This document shows, one piece after another, positions 1-9,571 of a stretch of 64,000 nucleotides of DNA. The translations under genes and the position numbers were made by a program. The notes below the pieces were generated by a model. It was not told where the DNA came from. It searched no databases and worked only from the letters and a program-made list of their open reading frames with translations. The stretch's first letter is position 1; every line of letters begins with the position of its first letter. This DNA is from UBA4416 sp040387555. Its GTDB lineage: Bacteria > Bacteroidota > Bacteroidia > B-17B0 > Aurantibacillaceae. The DNA is taken from positions 372,001-436,000 of the forward strand of contig JAZKDO010000003.1 of NCBI GenBank assembly GCA_040387555.1. Reading direction: 5' to 3'.

Positions 1-8
1 GAACGGCC

Positions 9-3000
9 ATGAACCTATCATTAAAAACGAAACTAGTTATCGGCTTTACTGCTATTTTAGCGGGCCTGATAGTGAATTTGTTCCTTATCGTGCACAAATT
101 TTCCCAATCCAATGCACGACTTCATCACATTGTAAATGTTTCCGAAAGACGAATAGATCTTTCTAATGAATTGATGATTGGTGTTTTGCAAGTGGCCAGA
201 TATGAAAAAAATATCATCCTGGAAAAAAACTCTGTACGTAAATACTTTTATCGTGACAGGCTTAAGGATGAACTCAGAGCCGTTGATACCACCGCAGGGC
301 AATTAAGTTCAATTGTGGATAAAGAGGGAGACGTTTTTCTATCTAACGTAAAAATTTTGTGGAAGGGTTACCAGGTTGATTTAGACACTATTATTCGCTT
401 AGCAACACATGATCAACCCGAAAAGGCTTTTGAAATTTCTGTGAGTAAAGGTTTTATGGTAAGGGATAGTATTATTAATGAGTTATCCAGACTCATTGCT
501 AAAAGCGAGAAGAGTATTGATGATGATAAAAATGAAAATACTAAATCGTATAATTCCGCTTTGCTGTTAATTATTATAATGACTATCGCAGTGGTTATAA
601 TTTCTGTTCTAATTGCTTACTGGATCATCAAAAGCATCTCGAGAAGGATTTCAACGATTGCCGAAGAAGCTGAAATGATTGCAAGCAGGGAATTTACTAA
701 AGTATCTATTGTAGATAATACCGGGGACGAGTTGCAGCCTGTGCTTCATTCGTTAAACAATATCAATAGTAGCTTTAAGGAGATTACCGATAGTGCTGGC
801 CGTGTTGCCGCCGGCGATTATAACTTTGATTTTATTCCGCGTTCTGATAAAGATGTACTTGGACATGCGCTTAAAAAAATGACCCATTCTTTAAGAGAAA
901 CCACAGCCGTTAATAAGAAGTACAACTGGATTACAGCAGGACAGAATTTATTAAATGAAAAACTGATGGGTGATCAGAGTATGAAAGACCTTGCAGACAG
1001 TACGATCAGTTTCTTATGCAATTATCTGGATGCAAATATTGGTACCATTTATTTGCTCGAAGATAAAACCAACTCATTTGTAAACCAGGGTAATTATGCA
1101 TTTTCTTCATCAGTGTCAGTTAAAGAACGGTTCTCTATGAATGAAGGCCTGATTGGCCAGGCAGCTTTTGAGAAAAAACAAATTTCATTATCTGCTATTC
1201 CTGAGGATCAAATGAAAATTACATCCTCTCTGATAGATGCCAGACCAACCCATGTGTTAATCACACCTTTTTTGTTTGAGGGCAATACCCTTGGTGTCAT
1301 AGAAATAGGCAGATTTCATGATTTCACAGAAACAGAAAAAGAGTTCGTAAGCCTTACTACGGAAAGCATTGCAATAAGTTTTGACTCTTGTATCGCCAGG
1401 TCACGCATTCAGGAATTACTGCATGAAACCCAGTCTCAAAGTGAGGAGCTCCAGACACAACAAGAGGAACTTAAACAAATGAACGAGGAGCTCGAAGAAC
1501 AAACACAGAATCTGATGCAGCAGCAGGAAGAGTTGAGGATGACCAACGAAGAACTGGAGGCACAAACTCAGGCACTTGTTTTAAAAAATAAAGAAGTGGA
1601 AGAGGCGAAATTTGATATTGAACAAAAAACAAAACAGCTTGAAATAAGCAGCAAATACAAATCAGAATTTCTATCCAATATGTCACATGAGTTAAGAACT
1701 CCGTTGAACAGTTTATTAATTCTTTCAAAGGATCTTTCCGAAAATAAAAAGGAAAACCTCAATGAAGATCAGGTAGAGAGCGCAAAAATTATTTATAGAA
1801 GCGGGCATGATTTATTGATTTTGATTAACGAGGTTTTGGATTTATCTAAAATTGAGGCAGGTAAAATGTCTCTTAACCTTGAACAGATTTTAATTAAGGA
1901 TTTTATTCAGGATGTAATACGAGGTTTCAAATTCCAGGCTAGTGAAAAAGGTTTGGATTTGCTTTGCAACATTAGCAATACGGCGCCGGAATTTATGAAG
2001 ACGGACGCGCAACGGTTAAATCAAATAATTAAAAATCTTTTATCCAACGCCATAAAATTTACCGATACAGGTCATGTGGAATTGAGCGTAGAACCTAATG
2101 GCACTACTGGTGTTATTATCTCTGTGGCTGATACAGGAATTGGAGTGGAAAAAGAAAAACAGAGTGCCATATTTGAAGCGTTTCAACAGGCAGACGGCAC
2201 TACTTCCAGAAAATATGGAGGCACTGGCCTGGGGCTTTCCATTTCCAGGGAGCTGGCAAAATTACTGGGAGGAGAAATTAAGGTAAGTAGCATGCCCGAA
2301 AAAGGATCTGTTTTTTCAATTGTATTGCCTCTTGAAATTAAAGCCGATACCACAAGTTTAACAACTCCAAATCGCTACCAGGGATCTCAAGCCGAAAGGC
2401 ATACTAATGGCAATAAGTACCTGGATTACCCAACTTTAAAAGATGACAGGGATACAATTTCATCAGGCGATAAAATTATTTTGGTGATTGAAGATGATCT
2501 TAATTTTGCAGACATTTTATTGAAGCAGGCAAAAGGAAAAGGATTTAAATGCTTATCGGCAGCAACTGGCGAGGACGGACTTGCACTGGCGTTGAAATTT
2601 AATCCGGATGCAATTATTCTGGATGTTGAGCTTCCTGGAATGGATGGAAATCAAGTGCTGGCTGATATAAAAGCAAATCCTACGATCAGGCACATTCCGG
2701 TGCACATGATTTCGGTGAACGAACGCACTATGGAGACTATAAAAAATGGGGCGATTGAATATTTGACCAAGCCAGTTGATAAAACAGATCTTGAAGATTC
2801 TTTTAGCCGCATTGAGAGTTTTGTCAATCGCAAAATGAAGAATTTATTGATCATTGAGGATGATCAGGATTCAAGAACGGTGATTAAAAAACTTATTGGG
2901 AATGGTGATGTAAAATGCTTTGAAGCAGGTTCCGGTAAAGAGGCCATTTCTATTTATAAAGAAAGTCATGTAGATTGTATTGTGCTTGATTTGGGTTTGC

Positions 3001-3641
3001 CGGACATGGATGGCTTTGAATTAATTCATGCACTTGGAAAAATATCTGATAAAAAAGTGCCGCCGATTATTATATATACTGGCAGGGAACTCACTAAAAA
3101 AGAAAATGAGGAATTACAGAAATTGGCTAGTAGCGTAATTATTAAAGGTGTAAAATCCGAAGAACGGCTTTTGGATGAAACGGCACTTTTTCTTCATCGT
3201 ACCATCAGAAATTTGCCTCCGGCCAAACAACAGATGATCAATAATTTGTATGACAAAGAAGTTGTTTTTCAGTCAAAGAGAATTTTATTGGTAGATGATG
3301 ATCTGCGAAATGTCTTTGCGCTGTCTAAAATATTAAGTGACCGGGGAATGGAGGTTGTGAAAGCAGAAAATGGAAAAGTGGCAGTAGAAAAATTAGAAAA
3401 TGGAACTCTTATTGACTTGGTATTAATGGACATTATGATGCCTGAAATGGATGGGTACGAAGCTATGCGGATTATCAGGCACGATGAACAGTTCAGTAAT
3501 TTACCAATTATTGCCCTCACTGCGAAAGCTATGAAGGATGATAAAAAGAAATGTATAGATGCCGGAGCCAACGATTATATAACCAAACCAATTGATGTCG
3601 ACAGACTTCTGTCCTTGATGAGGGTATGGTTAAGTAAATAG
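9..3641 (+). CDS. Membrane-bound hybrid histidine kinase with GAF domain and three receivers
   Basis: This is a multi-domain phosphorelay sensor of 1210 residues. In order I see a transmembrane helix (about 8-29), a helical extracytoplasmic sensor, a second transmembrane helix (about 183-207), a HAMP linker, a GAF domain (about 318-460), and a long Glu/Gln-rich signalling coiled coil. Then come a HisKA domain with phospho-acceptor His560 in SHELRTPLN and an HATPase domain with NLLSNAIKFT, DTGIGV and GGTGLGLS. Three receiver domains close the protein, with putative phospho-Asp at 872, 994 and 1141. All three receivers keep the acidic pocket and the C-terminal Lys. The input is unknown, and no DNA-binding output gene lies next to it. 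The start at base 9 is the first ATG, and only eight upstream bases are visible. It converges on the EnvC-like gene. Confidence 0.93.
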   Translation: MNLSLKTKLVIGFTAILAGLIVNLFLIVHKFSQSNARLHHIVNVSERRIDLSNELMIGVLQVARYEKNIILEKNSVRKYFYRDRLKDELRAVDTTAGQLSSIVDKEGDVFLSNVKILWKGYQVDLDTIIRLATHDQPEKAFEISVSKGFMVRDSIINELSRLIAKSEKSIDDDKNENTKSYNSALLLIIIMTIAVVIISVLIAYWIIKSISRRISTIAEEAEMIASREFTKVSIVDNTGDELQPVLHSLNNINSSFKEITDSAGRVAAGDYNFDFIPRSDKDVLGHALKKMTHSLRETTAVNKKYNWITAGQNLLNEKLMGDQSMKDLADSTISFLCNYLDANIGTIYLLEDKTNSFVNQGNYAFSSSVSVKERFSMNEGLIGQAAFEKKQISLSAIPEDQMKITSSLIDARPTHVLITPFLFEGNTLGVIEIGRFHDFTETEKEFVSLTTESIAISFDSCIARSRIQELLHETQSQSEELQTQQEELKQMNEELEEQTQNLMQQQEELRMTNEELEAQTQALVLKNKEVEEAKFDIEQKTKQLEISSKYKSEFLSNMSHELRTPLNSLLILSKDLSENKKENLNEDQVESAKIIYRSGHDLLILINEVLDLSKIEAGKMSLNLEQILIKDFIQDVIRGFKFQASEKGLDLLCNISNTAPEFMKTDAQRLNQIIKNLLSNAIKFTDTGHVELSVEPNGTTGVIISVADTGIGVEKEKQSAIFEAFQQADGTTSRKYGGTGLGLSISRELAKLLGGEIKVSSMPEKGSVFSIVLPLEIKADTTSLTTPNRYQGSQAERHTNGNKYLDYPTLKDDRDTISSGDKIILVIEDDLNFADILLKQAKGKGFKCLSAATGEDGLALALKFNPDAIILDVELPGMDGNQVLADIKANPTIRHIPVHMISVNERTMETIKNGAIEYLTKPVDKTDLEDSFSRIESFVNRKMKNLLIIEDDQDSRTVIKKLIGNGDVKCFEAGSGKEAISIYKESHVDCIVLDLGLPDMDGFELIHALGKISDKKVPPIIIYTGRELTKKENEELQKLASSVIIKGVKSEERLLDETALFLHRTIRNLPPAKQQMINNLYDKEVVFQSKRILLVDDDLRNVFALSKILSDRGMEVVKAENGKVAVEKLENGTLIDLVLMDIMMPEMDGYEAMRIIRHDEQFSNLPIIALTAKAMKDDKKKCIDAGANDYITKPIDVDRLLSLMRVWLSK

Positions 3642-3666
3642 AGGTTTTTAATACTTTAAGTAAAGC

Positions 3667-5007
3667 TTATTTGGCATTAAACAACCAACCGGTAGGGTCC
3701 ATGGTTCTTTGTCCTTTCCATATCTGAAGGTTCATGCTGGTTTTGCCATCTTCATCCTGTATGGTGCCAATGTTTTGTTTGATAGTTACTTTATCGCCTT
3801 GTTTAACAAAAACTTCACCTATGTTACTATACACACTAAGATATTCTCCATGACGGATAATAATTAATTTTCCACCTGTTGGCGAAATGGCAATACTGGT
3901 AACCTCTCCTCCAAAAACGGTACGCGCCTGAGATCCTTTATTGGCACAAATCTCCACGCCATTATTATTCATCATAAAACCTTTAATCGCCGGATGTTCG
4001 TATTCCCCATATGGCTGACAAATTACACCTTTTGTTACTGGCCAGGGTAGTTTTCCCCTACTGCTGGCAAAGTCGGCTCCTAAGGCTTCTGCTTCTTCAG
4101 TTAATTCAGGTGACGTTGGTTTTGTTTCAATCGTTTTAGCTTCTGTTTTACTTTTTGTTTTTGGTTTAATTTTATTTTTTTCTGCTTTAGCAGCTTTAAT
4201 CGCTTTTTCTGCTGCAATTTTTGCAGATTCCTCCAGTTTACGTTTTATCTCTGCTTCAATTAATCGTTTTATCGCGATTTGCAAATTTTCCGCATCCTTC
4301 TTTTTCTTTTCTAATTCTTCTTTTAATTCTTTTTCCTGTTGTTGTAATTCACTCAATACAATTTCCTGCTGTTGTTTTTCGCCATCAAGATGAGTTTTTT
4401 CTACTTTTTCGTTTCCAAGTAAAACATTTTTTTCATGGCGTTGTTCTTCCAGCTCTTTGAGTTTATCAGTAACAATGATCTGTGTAGCTATGATTTCGTT
4501 TGCTTGCTTTTTACGAAAGGCGGCGTATTGCTGAAAATATTTAATACGCATGTATGCCTGGTTAAAATTACCGGAAGAAAATAGAAACATAATTTTGGTG
4601 TAGGAATCCTGATTACGTTGGGCAAAATAAATCATTTTTGCATATTCACCTTTTAATTTATTAAGGCTTGCCATCAACGCGTTTACTTCAGTTACATTTT
4701 TTTTGATGTTTGAATTGATCTGGTTTAATTCACTATTTATTGTGCTGATCAATTCTTCCCTGACCTTGATCTTGGTATTAATAACCACAATGGTGTTAAT
4801 CTGCGATTTTTTACTCGCTTTAGTCTGACTTAATTGAGAATTCAATTGTTTGATATCATCATTCAATTTATTCTTTTTATTCAATAAATCTTTTTGAGAA
4901 GACTGGCTTTTTATTTGGCTTAAGACAGGATTTGAAACACTAATAAAAAAGAAAAGAAAGCATATAAATATGTTATGGCTTTTCTTTTTTAACAGGAATC
5001 GGATCAT
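3667..5007 (-). CDS. EnvC-like murein hydrolase activator with degenerate LytM domain
   Basis: The 446-residue exported protein has an N-terminal signal peptide (about 1-30), a long Lys/Glu-rich coiled coil (about 31-260), a charged linker, and a C-terminal LytM/M23 fold (318-446). The architecture is that of EnvC, which activates peptidoglycan amidases at division. The LytM zinc ligands are missing: the usual HxGxDI reads NNGVEI, the YAH position reads YSN, and the terminal HxH strand reads MNLQIW. A catalytic role is therefore unlikely and an activator role is inferred. Its start overlaps the end of the DUF4292 gene by 35 bases, and I see no better internal start. It is the last gene of a four-gene operon. 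Confidence 0.88.
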   Translation of the reverse strand: MIRFLLKKKSHNIFICFLFFFISVSNPVLSQIKSQSSQKDLLNKKNKLNDDIKQLNSQLSQTKASKKSQINTIVVINTKIKVREELISTINSELNQINSNIKKNVTEVNALMASLNKLKGEYAKMIYFAQRNQDSYTKIMFLFSSGNFNQAYMRIKYFQQYAAFRKKQANEIIATQIIVTDKLKELEEQRHEKNVLLGNEKVEKTHLDGEKQQQEIVLSELQQQEKELKEELEKKKKDAENLQIAIKRLIEAEIKRKLEESAKIAAEKAIKAAKAEKNKIKPKTKSKTEAKTIETKPTSPELTEEAEALGADFASSRGKLPWPVTKGVICQPYGEYEHPAIKGFMMNNNGVEICANKGSQARTVFGGEVTSIAISPTGGKLIIIRHGEYLSVYSNIGEVFVKQGDKVTIKQNIGTIQDEDGKTSMNLQIWKGQRTMDPTGWLFNAK

Positions 5008-5857
5008 AATTCTTTGGTATGTTCAGCGTTAATTTTTGTGGCTGATTTATCTCTATGCGAACATAACTAATTTTAAGGTCTATTTTCTTCTGTGCCTTGA
5101 TCTCAATATTAACATTGTGTGGTGCAAAAACTGAATCTTTTGTATGAAAGTTAAAGTAATTGGCATGAAAACTGCGGTTCGTAGCAACATCCTCAAAGTT
5201 ATTACTGATAATTTTATAGTTCTCAGGATTTAAGGTCATAGTTTGCAAAGAACGTTTAAGAGAGTCTTGTCCACTGGTGATACGACGCAATTTTCTACGG
5301 CGTTCAGTACCTAACAGATAGAGACAATTTTCACGATCTATAACCGGCTTCATTTTGCTATCATCATCATCAAAGTTTGCACTGTTACCGATGAGCGCAG
5401 CCTGGATCAAATCAAAATCAAGATCAGCATTCAATATTTGATTAATATAATTAAAGTCTCCAACGAAATACTGTTTTTTGGTGTATACAACCATTTTAAC
5501 TGTGTCTTTGGTGATCAAAAGCTTTGCAACATCTATTAATCCAACCGCTTGTATAGAGATCCAGATCGCACTGTCTTTTTTTATTTTAACACGAACATCA
5601 AGTTTGTGATCCTCTCCATCAATTACTACTTCGGCATCGGCTTTTGCGTTTAACCAGTTATATTTTAATTCTGCTTCCTTAATATGTTTTGAAAGCGTTT
5701 TGGCAAGTTTAAAATTCAAACGGCATTTTCCGGTTGTATCTAATGATTGGGCCGCTGTTGTTTGCTGAGTATGTTTTTTTGATTTACAGGACAGCATAAA
5801 AACTATCATCACAGATAAACAAATAAGAAGGACGGATATAGGTTGTTTTTTACTCAT
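4973..5857 (-). CDS. DUF4292 family lipoprotein (LolB-like fold)
   Basis: The 294-residue protein begins with a lipoprotein signal ending MLSC, with Cys24 as the lipidated residue, followed by a short polar linker. The body matches the DUF4292 family of Bacteroidota, with alternating strands such as VRVKIKKDSAIWISIQ and GLIDVAKLLITKD. This fold is thought to resemble LolA/LolB half-barrels that bind lipoprotein acyl chains; that link is an inference here. It overlaps the TPR lipoprotein gene upstream by 8 bases and the EnvC-like gene downstream by 35, so translational coupling is likely. It probably acts at the outer membrane in envelope biogenesis. Confidence 0.82.
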   Translation of the reverse strand: MSKKQPISVLLICLSVMIVFMLSCKSKKHTQQTTAAQSLDTTGKCRLNFKLAKTLSKHIKEAELKYNWLNAKADAEVVIDGEDHKLDVRVKIKKDSAIWISIQAVGLIDVAKLLITKDTVKMVVYTKKQYFVGDFNYINQILNADLDFDLIQAALIGNSANFDDDDSKMKPVIDRENCLYLLGTERRRKLRRITSGQDSLKRSLQTMTLNPENYKIISNNFEDVATNRSFHANYFNFHTKDSVFAPHNVNIEIKAQKKIDLKISYVRIEINQPQKLTLNIPKNYDPIPVKKEKP

Positions 5858-7601
5858 TTAATTTTTTTTCAATTATTTTTTTGTCTAAAAATTCTGACCC
5901 ACCACCAGCACTTTTTGCTTCCTGCCAGTATTTCAAAGCTTCTTCTTTTCTATCTAATTTATACAGCACATCGCCATAATGTTCAGCGATAGCGCTTTTA
6001 GAGCCTATTTTAACAGCCCTGCTTAACCATTCTTCCGCTTCTTTATATTTCCCCTGTTGGTACAAAATCCAACCATAGGTATCAATATAGGATCGGTTAT
6101 TTGGCGATAATTCATTGCTACGTTTAGAAAATTTTTCGGCTTTTTCAAGCTTTTCTTTGCGTAACGATAAATAGTAGGCATAATTGTTTAAAACAGAAGG
6201 CTCATCAGGGTTAACTTTTAAGGCGTCATCAAAAGCTTTATCGGATTTTGTATAGTTTTTTATAGCATTGTAAGCATTTCCTAAATTAATATAATATTCC
6301 ATTAATAATGGTTTATCGTTGTATACAAATTCAATTCCATCTTCCAGAGATCTGATTGCTGCATCGTATTTTTTTAATTGAGAGTTCGCGAAGCCATTAA
6401 AATAATAGGGAAGAGGATTGCTTGGAAATAATTCCATCGCCTCTGCACTATGTGATTCTAAATCGCTGATAGCATTAAGCTCAACATCTACAGCCATTAA
6501 CTGTTGCCATAATGTAAAACGACTTTTGTCAATTTGAGTCGCCTTCATATATTCTTCTTTCGCTTCTTTAATTTTTTTATCTTTTAATAAAAAATCACCT
6601 GAAATACTATGCACATCTGCAGATGTTGGGTGAAGTTTAAGAGTAATAGCGCAAAGTTCTAAAGCCTGCTGTTTATAAAGTGGATTTGTATCGGATAATT
6701 CATAATAGGAAATCAATATTTTTATTTTTGTGTCAACATCTAAATCAGGATTTTCAAATGCATATTTTATTTCCTTAAAAAAATTTTCTTTGTCATTTTG
6801 CGATTTATAATAGTCAGCCATTGCTAAATGAACCATTGGATTTCCCGGATCTATCTTTAAAATTTCCTGATAGGTGTTCATAGCTTTATCATTCTGACCG
6901 GTTTCCTGATAGAATTCAGCCAGATAAGTATAATATCTTGCTTCGCTGGTATTTGCTTGTATTAGCTTTTTTAGTTCCGCTTCAACTTCTGTATTTTTCT
7001 TTAACTGTTTTAAAAGTTTTATTTTGTTTAATGTAAAGGCTTCATTTTGACCAAATTTTTTTTCGATCTCATCATAGGTTTTATAAGATTTCTCGTAATT
7101 ACCTGCATACATATATTCAGCCGCTAAACCTTCATAAAACTCTGATCGGTTGGGATAATTTTTAATGAGTCTCGAATAGATATCAGCCGCTTCCTCAAAC
7201 TGACGTTTATTGTGAAGGCACTCAATATACAATAACTGGTACCATTCATTTTTCGGATTTTCATTAGCACATTCCTTTCCAAATTTTAAAGCAACATCAT
7301 ATAACCCGTTAAAGCGATACACATTTCCTAATTCATATTTAACCGCTGTTGAATTAGGGTCGGTTTTTAAACATTCTTTAAAAAGACTTTCTGCATTTTC
7401 AATATTACCTCTCATTCGTTCTTTACAACCTTCTATGAAATTAAAAGCGAACTTAGACTGATCTTGTTCAGATAGTCCTTTTGATTGAACAACAGGCTCA
7501 GTGGTTTTCACGGTTTCTTTTTTTGCCTTACAGGAAACCGTCAACACTACCGGGAAAAGTAATATTAAAAAATAAAAAAATATGTTTGATTTAGAATTCA
7601 A
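5850..7601 (-). CDS. TPR-repeat lipoprotein
   Basis: The 583-residue protein has a lipobox LTVSC (Cys24) and then an almost continuous array of tetratricopeptide repeats from about residue 55 to the end. Typical TPR signatures are visible, for example the AVKYELGNVYRFNGLYDVAL and SAIAEHYGDVLYKLDRKEEA stretches. TPR solenoids bind partner proteins, so it is probably a periplasm-facing scaffold anchored in a membrane. It lies between a sugar nucleotidyltransferase (18-base gap) and the DUF4292 lipoprotein (8-base overlap) in one operon. The partner is not identifiable from sequence. Confidence 0.88.
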   Translation of the reverse strand: MNSKSNIFFYFLILLFPVVLTVSCKAKKETVKTTEPVVQSKGLSEQDQSKFAFNFIEGCKERMRGNIENAESLFKECLKTDPNSTAVKYELGNVYRFNGLYDVALKFGKECANENPKNEWYQLLYIECLHNKRQFEEAADIYSRLIKNYPNRSEFYEGLAAEYMYAGNYEKSYKTYDEIEKKFGQNEAFTLNKIKLLKQLKKNTEVEAELKKLIQANTSEARYYTYLAEFYQETGQNDKAMNTYQEILKIDPGNPMVHLAMADYYKSQNDKENFFKEIKYAFENPDLDVDTKIKILISYYELSDTNPLYKQQALELCAITLKLHPTSADVHSISGDFLLKDKKIKEAKEEYMKATQIDKSRFTLWQQLMAVDVELNAISDLESHSAEAMELFPSNPLPYYFNGFANSQLKKYDAAIRSLEDGIEFVYNDKPLLMEYYINLGNAYNAIKNYTKSDKAFDDALKVNPDEPSVLNNYAYYLSLRKEKLEKAEKFSKRSNELSPNNRSYIDTYGWILYQQGKYKEAEEWLSRAVKIGSKSAIAEHYGDVLYKLDRKEEALKYWQEAKSAGGGSEFLDKKIIEKKLNE

Positions 7602-7619
7602 TAAATAATTCTCAATAAT

Positions 7620-8630
7620 TTATAGTGATAAGGTGGTATAATCACTCATGCTGAGGTCTAATGATTTTCCCTTAACCTCTGCACCTTCACCAATCATGCT
7701 GTTTGCAATCAGGGCATGATTTATTTTGGTATTAGCCTGAATGATACAGTTTTTTAATACCGCATCCATTACCGAACTATTTTCGCCAATGGAAACATGA
7801 GGCCCTACAATAGAATTTCTGATAACCACATTATTTCCAATAAAACAAGGCTCAATGATCAAACTATTTTCAGAAGTAATATTAGATCCTCTTAATGAAG
7901 AGCTTCCATTTTCAAATTCCAATACCCTTTGATTAGTATACACAGTAGCATCTTTATTTCCACAGTCTAACCATTCAGTTACTTTTCCTGGTGTAAACGC
8001 AATGCCTTTTTGTTTCATATTTTCAAGGGCATTAGTTAATTGAAATTCACCTTTATCAGTGATGTTATTATCCAATAAATATTGTAATTCTTTTTTAAGG
8101 TTGTCGCCATCTTTAAAATAGTAAATGCCGATAATGGCAAGGTTACTGATGAACGTTTCCGGTTTCTCAACGAAATCAGTAATCACGCCAGCTTCATTTA
8201 ATTTAACTACACCAAATTGGCGAGGGTCTTCAATTCCCTGTACCCAGATCACTCCTTCCTGGTTGGTATCCATCACAAAGTCTGCCTTAAATAACGTATC
8301 TGCAAAAGCAACAACTGTTTTACCTGAAATACTATCCTTTGCACACATGATCGCGTGAGCAGTTCCTAAGGCTTTATCCTGATAACAAATAGTCCCTTTA
8401 GCACCCTGGTCTTCTGCAATTTTAATCAAATGATCTTCTACTTCTTTTCCAAAATCAGGGCCAATAATAAAAGCGATTTCATCAACCTTTTCACCACAAA
8501 CTTTTGTAATATCTTCAACTAAACGTTGTACAATTGGTTTGCCCGCTACTTTAATTAATGGTTTTGGTACAGTAAGTGTATGAGGGCGCATACGTTTCCC
8601 TTTTCCTGCCATTGGTATAATAATCTTCAT
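7620..8630 (-). CDS. Sugar-1-phosphate nucleotidyltransferase with left-handed beta-helix tail
   Basis: The 336-residue protein opens with the nucleotidyltransferase signature PMAGKGKRMRPHT followed by PKPL (residues 6-25), which binds NTP. The core runs to about residue 235 and includes the metal-binding AFADTLF and the EKPE motif. Hexapeptide repeats from about 245 onward form a left-handed beta helix. The family makes NDP-sugars such as dTDP-glucose or GDP-mannose; the substrate cannot be assigned from sequence. It is the first gene of the operon that continues with the TPR lipoprotein, DUF4292 and EnvC-like genes. A TATATTTG box lies 31 bases upstream. Confidence 0.87.
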   Translation of the reverse strand: MKIIIPMAGKGKRMRPHTLTVPKPLIKVAGKPIVQRLVEDITKVCGEKVDEIAFIIGPDFGKEVEDHLIKIAEDQGAKGTICYQDKALGTAHAIMCAKDSISGKTVVAFADTLFKADFVMDTNQEGVIWVQGIEDPRQFGVVKLNEAGVITDFVEKPETFISNLAIIGIYYFKDGDNLKKELQYLLDNNITDKGEFQLTNALENMKQKGIAFTPGKVTEWLDCGNKDATVYTNQRVLEFENGSSSLRGSNITSENSLIIEPCFIGNNVVIRNSIVGPHVSIGENSSVMDAVLKNCIIQANTKINHALIANSMIGEGAEVKGKSLDLSMSDYTTLSL

Positions 8631-8660
8631 GGTAATGTCTTAATTTTAGTATAACAAAAA

Positions 8661-8668
8661 CAAATATA
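8661..8668 (-). promoter_or_regulatory. Candidate -7 box for the envelope operon
   Basis: On the minus strand this reads TATATTTG, a perfect match to the Bacteroidota -7 consensus TAnnTTTG. It sits 31 bases before the nucleotidyltransferase ATG. No clear TTTG -33 element lies at the expected spacing, so support is partial. Confidence 0.4.
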
Positions 8669-8769
8669 ATATTAAATATGCGAGTTAATGCCACATTTTC
8701 GGTGGCAAAGCTTGTTAATTTACTACAAAAATAGATAGGATAATGTAAGTGAACGAAAGGATCAAAGGC

Positions 8770-9558
8770 TTATAGACACCCCGTTCTTCCTCCATCAACA
8801 GGCAGGTTTATGCCAGTGATATAAGAGGCAGCTGGTGAGGATAAAAACGCAACGGCATTTGCAATTTCTGATGCTTCAGCAAAACGTGCCATTGGAATTT
8901 CAGAAATCATTTCATTCGTCACGGAATCTAATCCGTGGCCAGTTTTAGCCGATTTGTTTTCAATGATTGTTTTTAAACGCACAGTTGCGGTTGCGCCAGG
9001 TAATACGTTATTTACGGTAATATTAAACTTACCTAATTCACCTGCAAGTGTTTTACTCCAGTTTGCTACAGCAGCACGAATGGTATTTGAAACTCCTAAA
9101 TTTGCTAGTGGTTGTTTTACAGACGTTGATATAATATTGATGATACGGCCATATTTTGCATTCTTCATATATTCTACACAAGCCTGAACCATAATGTGAT
9201 TACAGATCAAATGATTATTAAAGGCAGATAAAAATTCTTCAGTTTTTGCCTGGGCAATTGGACCTGCCGGTGGACCGCCTGTATTGTTGACCAGAATGTG
9301 TACATGAGGCTGACGTTGCAAATAGGCTTCCACAATTTGTTTTAACTCCTGTGGTTTGCTAAAATCAACACAAAGGTAAGAATGCAGTTGGCCAGCATCA
9401 GTATTTAATTCAAGTTTAGTTGCTTTTAGCGCTTCTTCATTACGGGCAATTAATGTTACACTGGCTCCTAAATTAGATAGTTCCATAGCAATTGCTTTGC
9501 CAATTCCTTGTGTACTTCCGCACACAATCGCATGCCTATATTTTAAATCTAAATTCAT
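8770..9558 (-). CDS. SDR family oxidoreductase-like protein lacking the catalytic Tyr/Lys
   Basis: The 262-residue protein has the Rossmann-fold signature GSTQGIGKA (near residues 14-22) and the NNTGG motif, so it belongs to the classical short-chain dehydrogenases. The canonical YxxxK reads SNTIR after the ISTS motif, so the active-site Tyr is Ser and the Lys is Arg. The family's ketoreductase-like subgroup with this SN-x-x-R pattern is known to lack the full tetrad. Function is therefore uncertain: it may bind NAD(P) without typical alcohol/ketone chemistry. The C-terminal GINLPVDGG motif is intact. It lies 13 bases downstream of tadA and is probably co-transcribed. Confidence 0.85.
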   Translation of the reverse strand: MNLDLKYRHAIVCGSTQGIGKAIAMELSNLGASVTLIARNEEALKATKLELNTDAGQLHSYLCVDFSKPQELKQIVEAYLQRQPHVHILVNNTGGPPAGPIAQAKTEEFLSAFNNHLICNHIMVQACVEYMKNAKYGRIINIISTSVKQPLANLGVSNTIRAAVANWSKTLAGELGKFNITVNNVLPGATATVRLKTIIENKSAKTGHGLDSVTNEMISEIPMARFAEASEIANAVAFLSSPAASYITGINLPVDGGRTGCL

Positions 9559-9571
9559 GATTTATGTTGTA

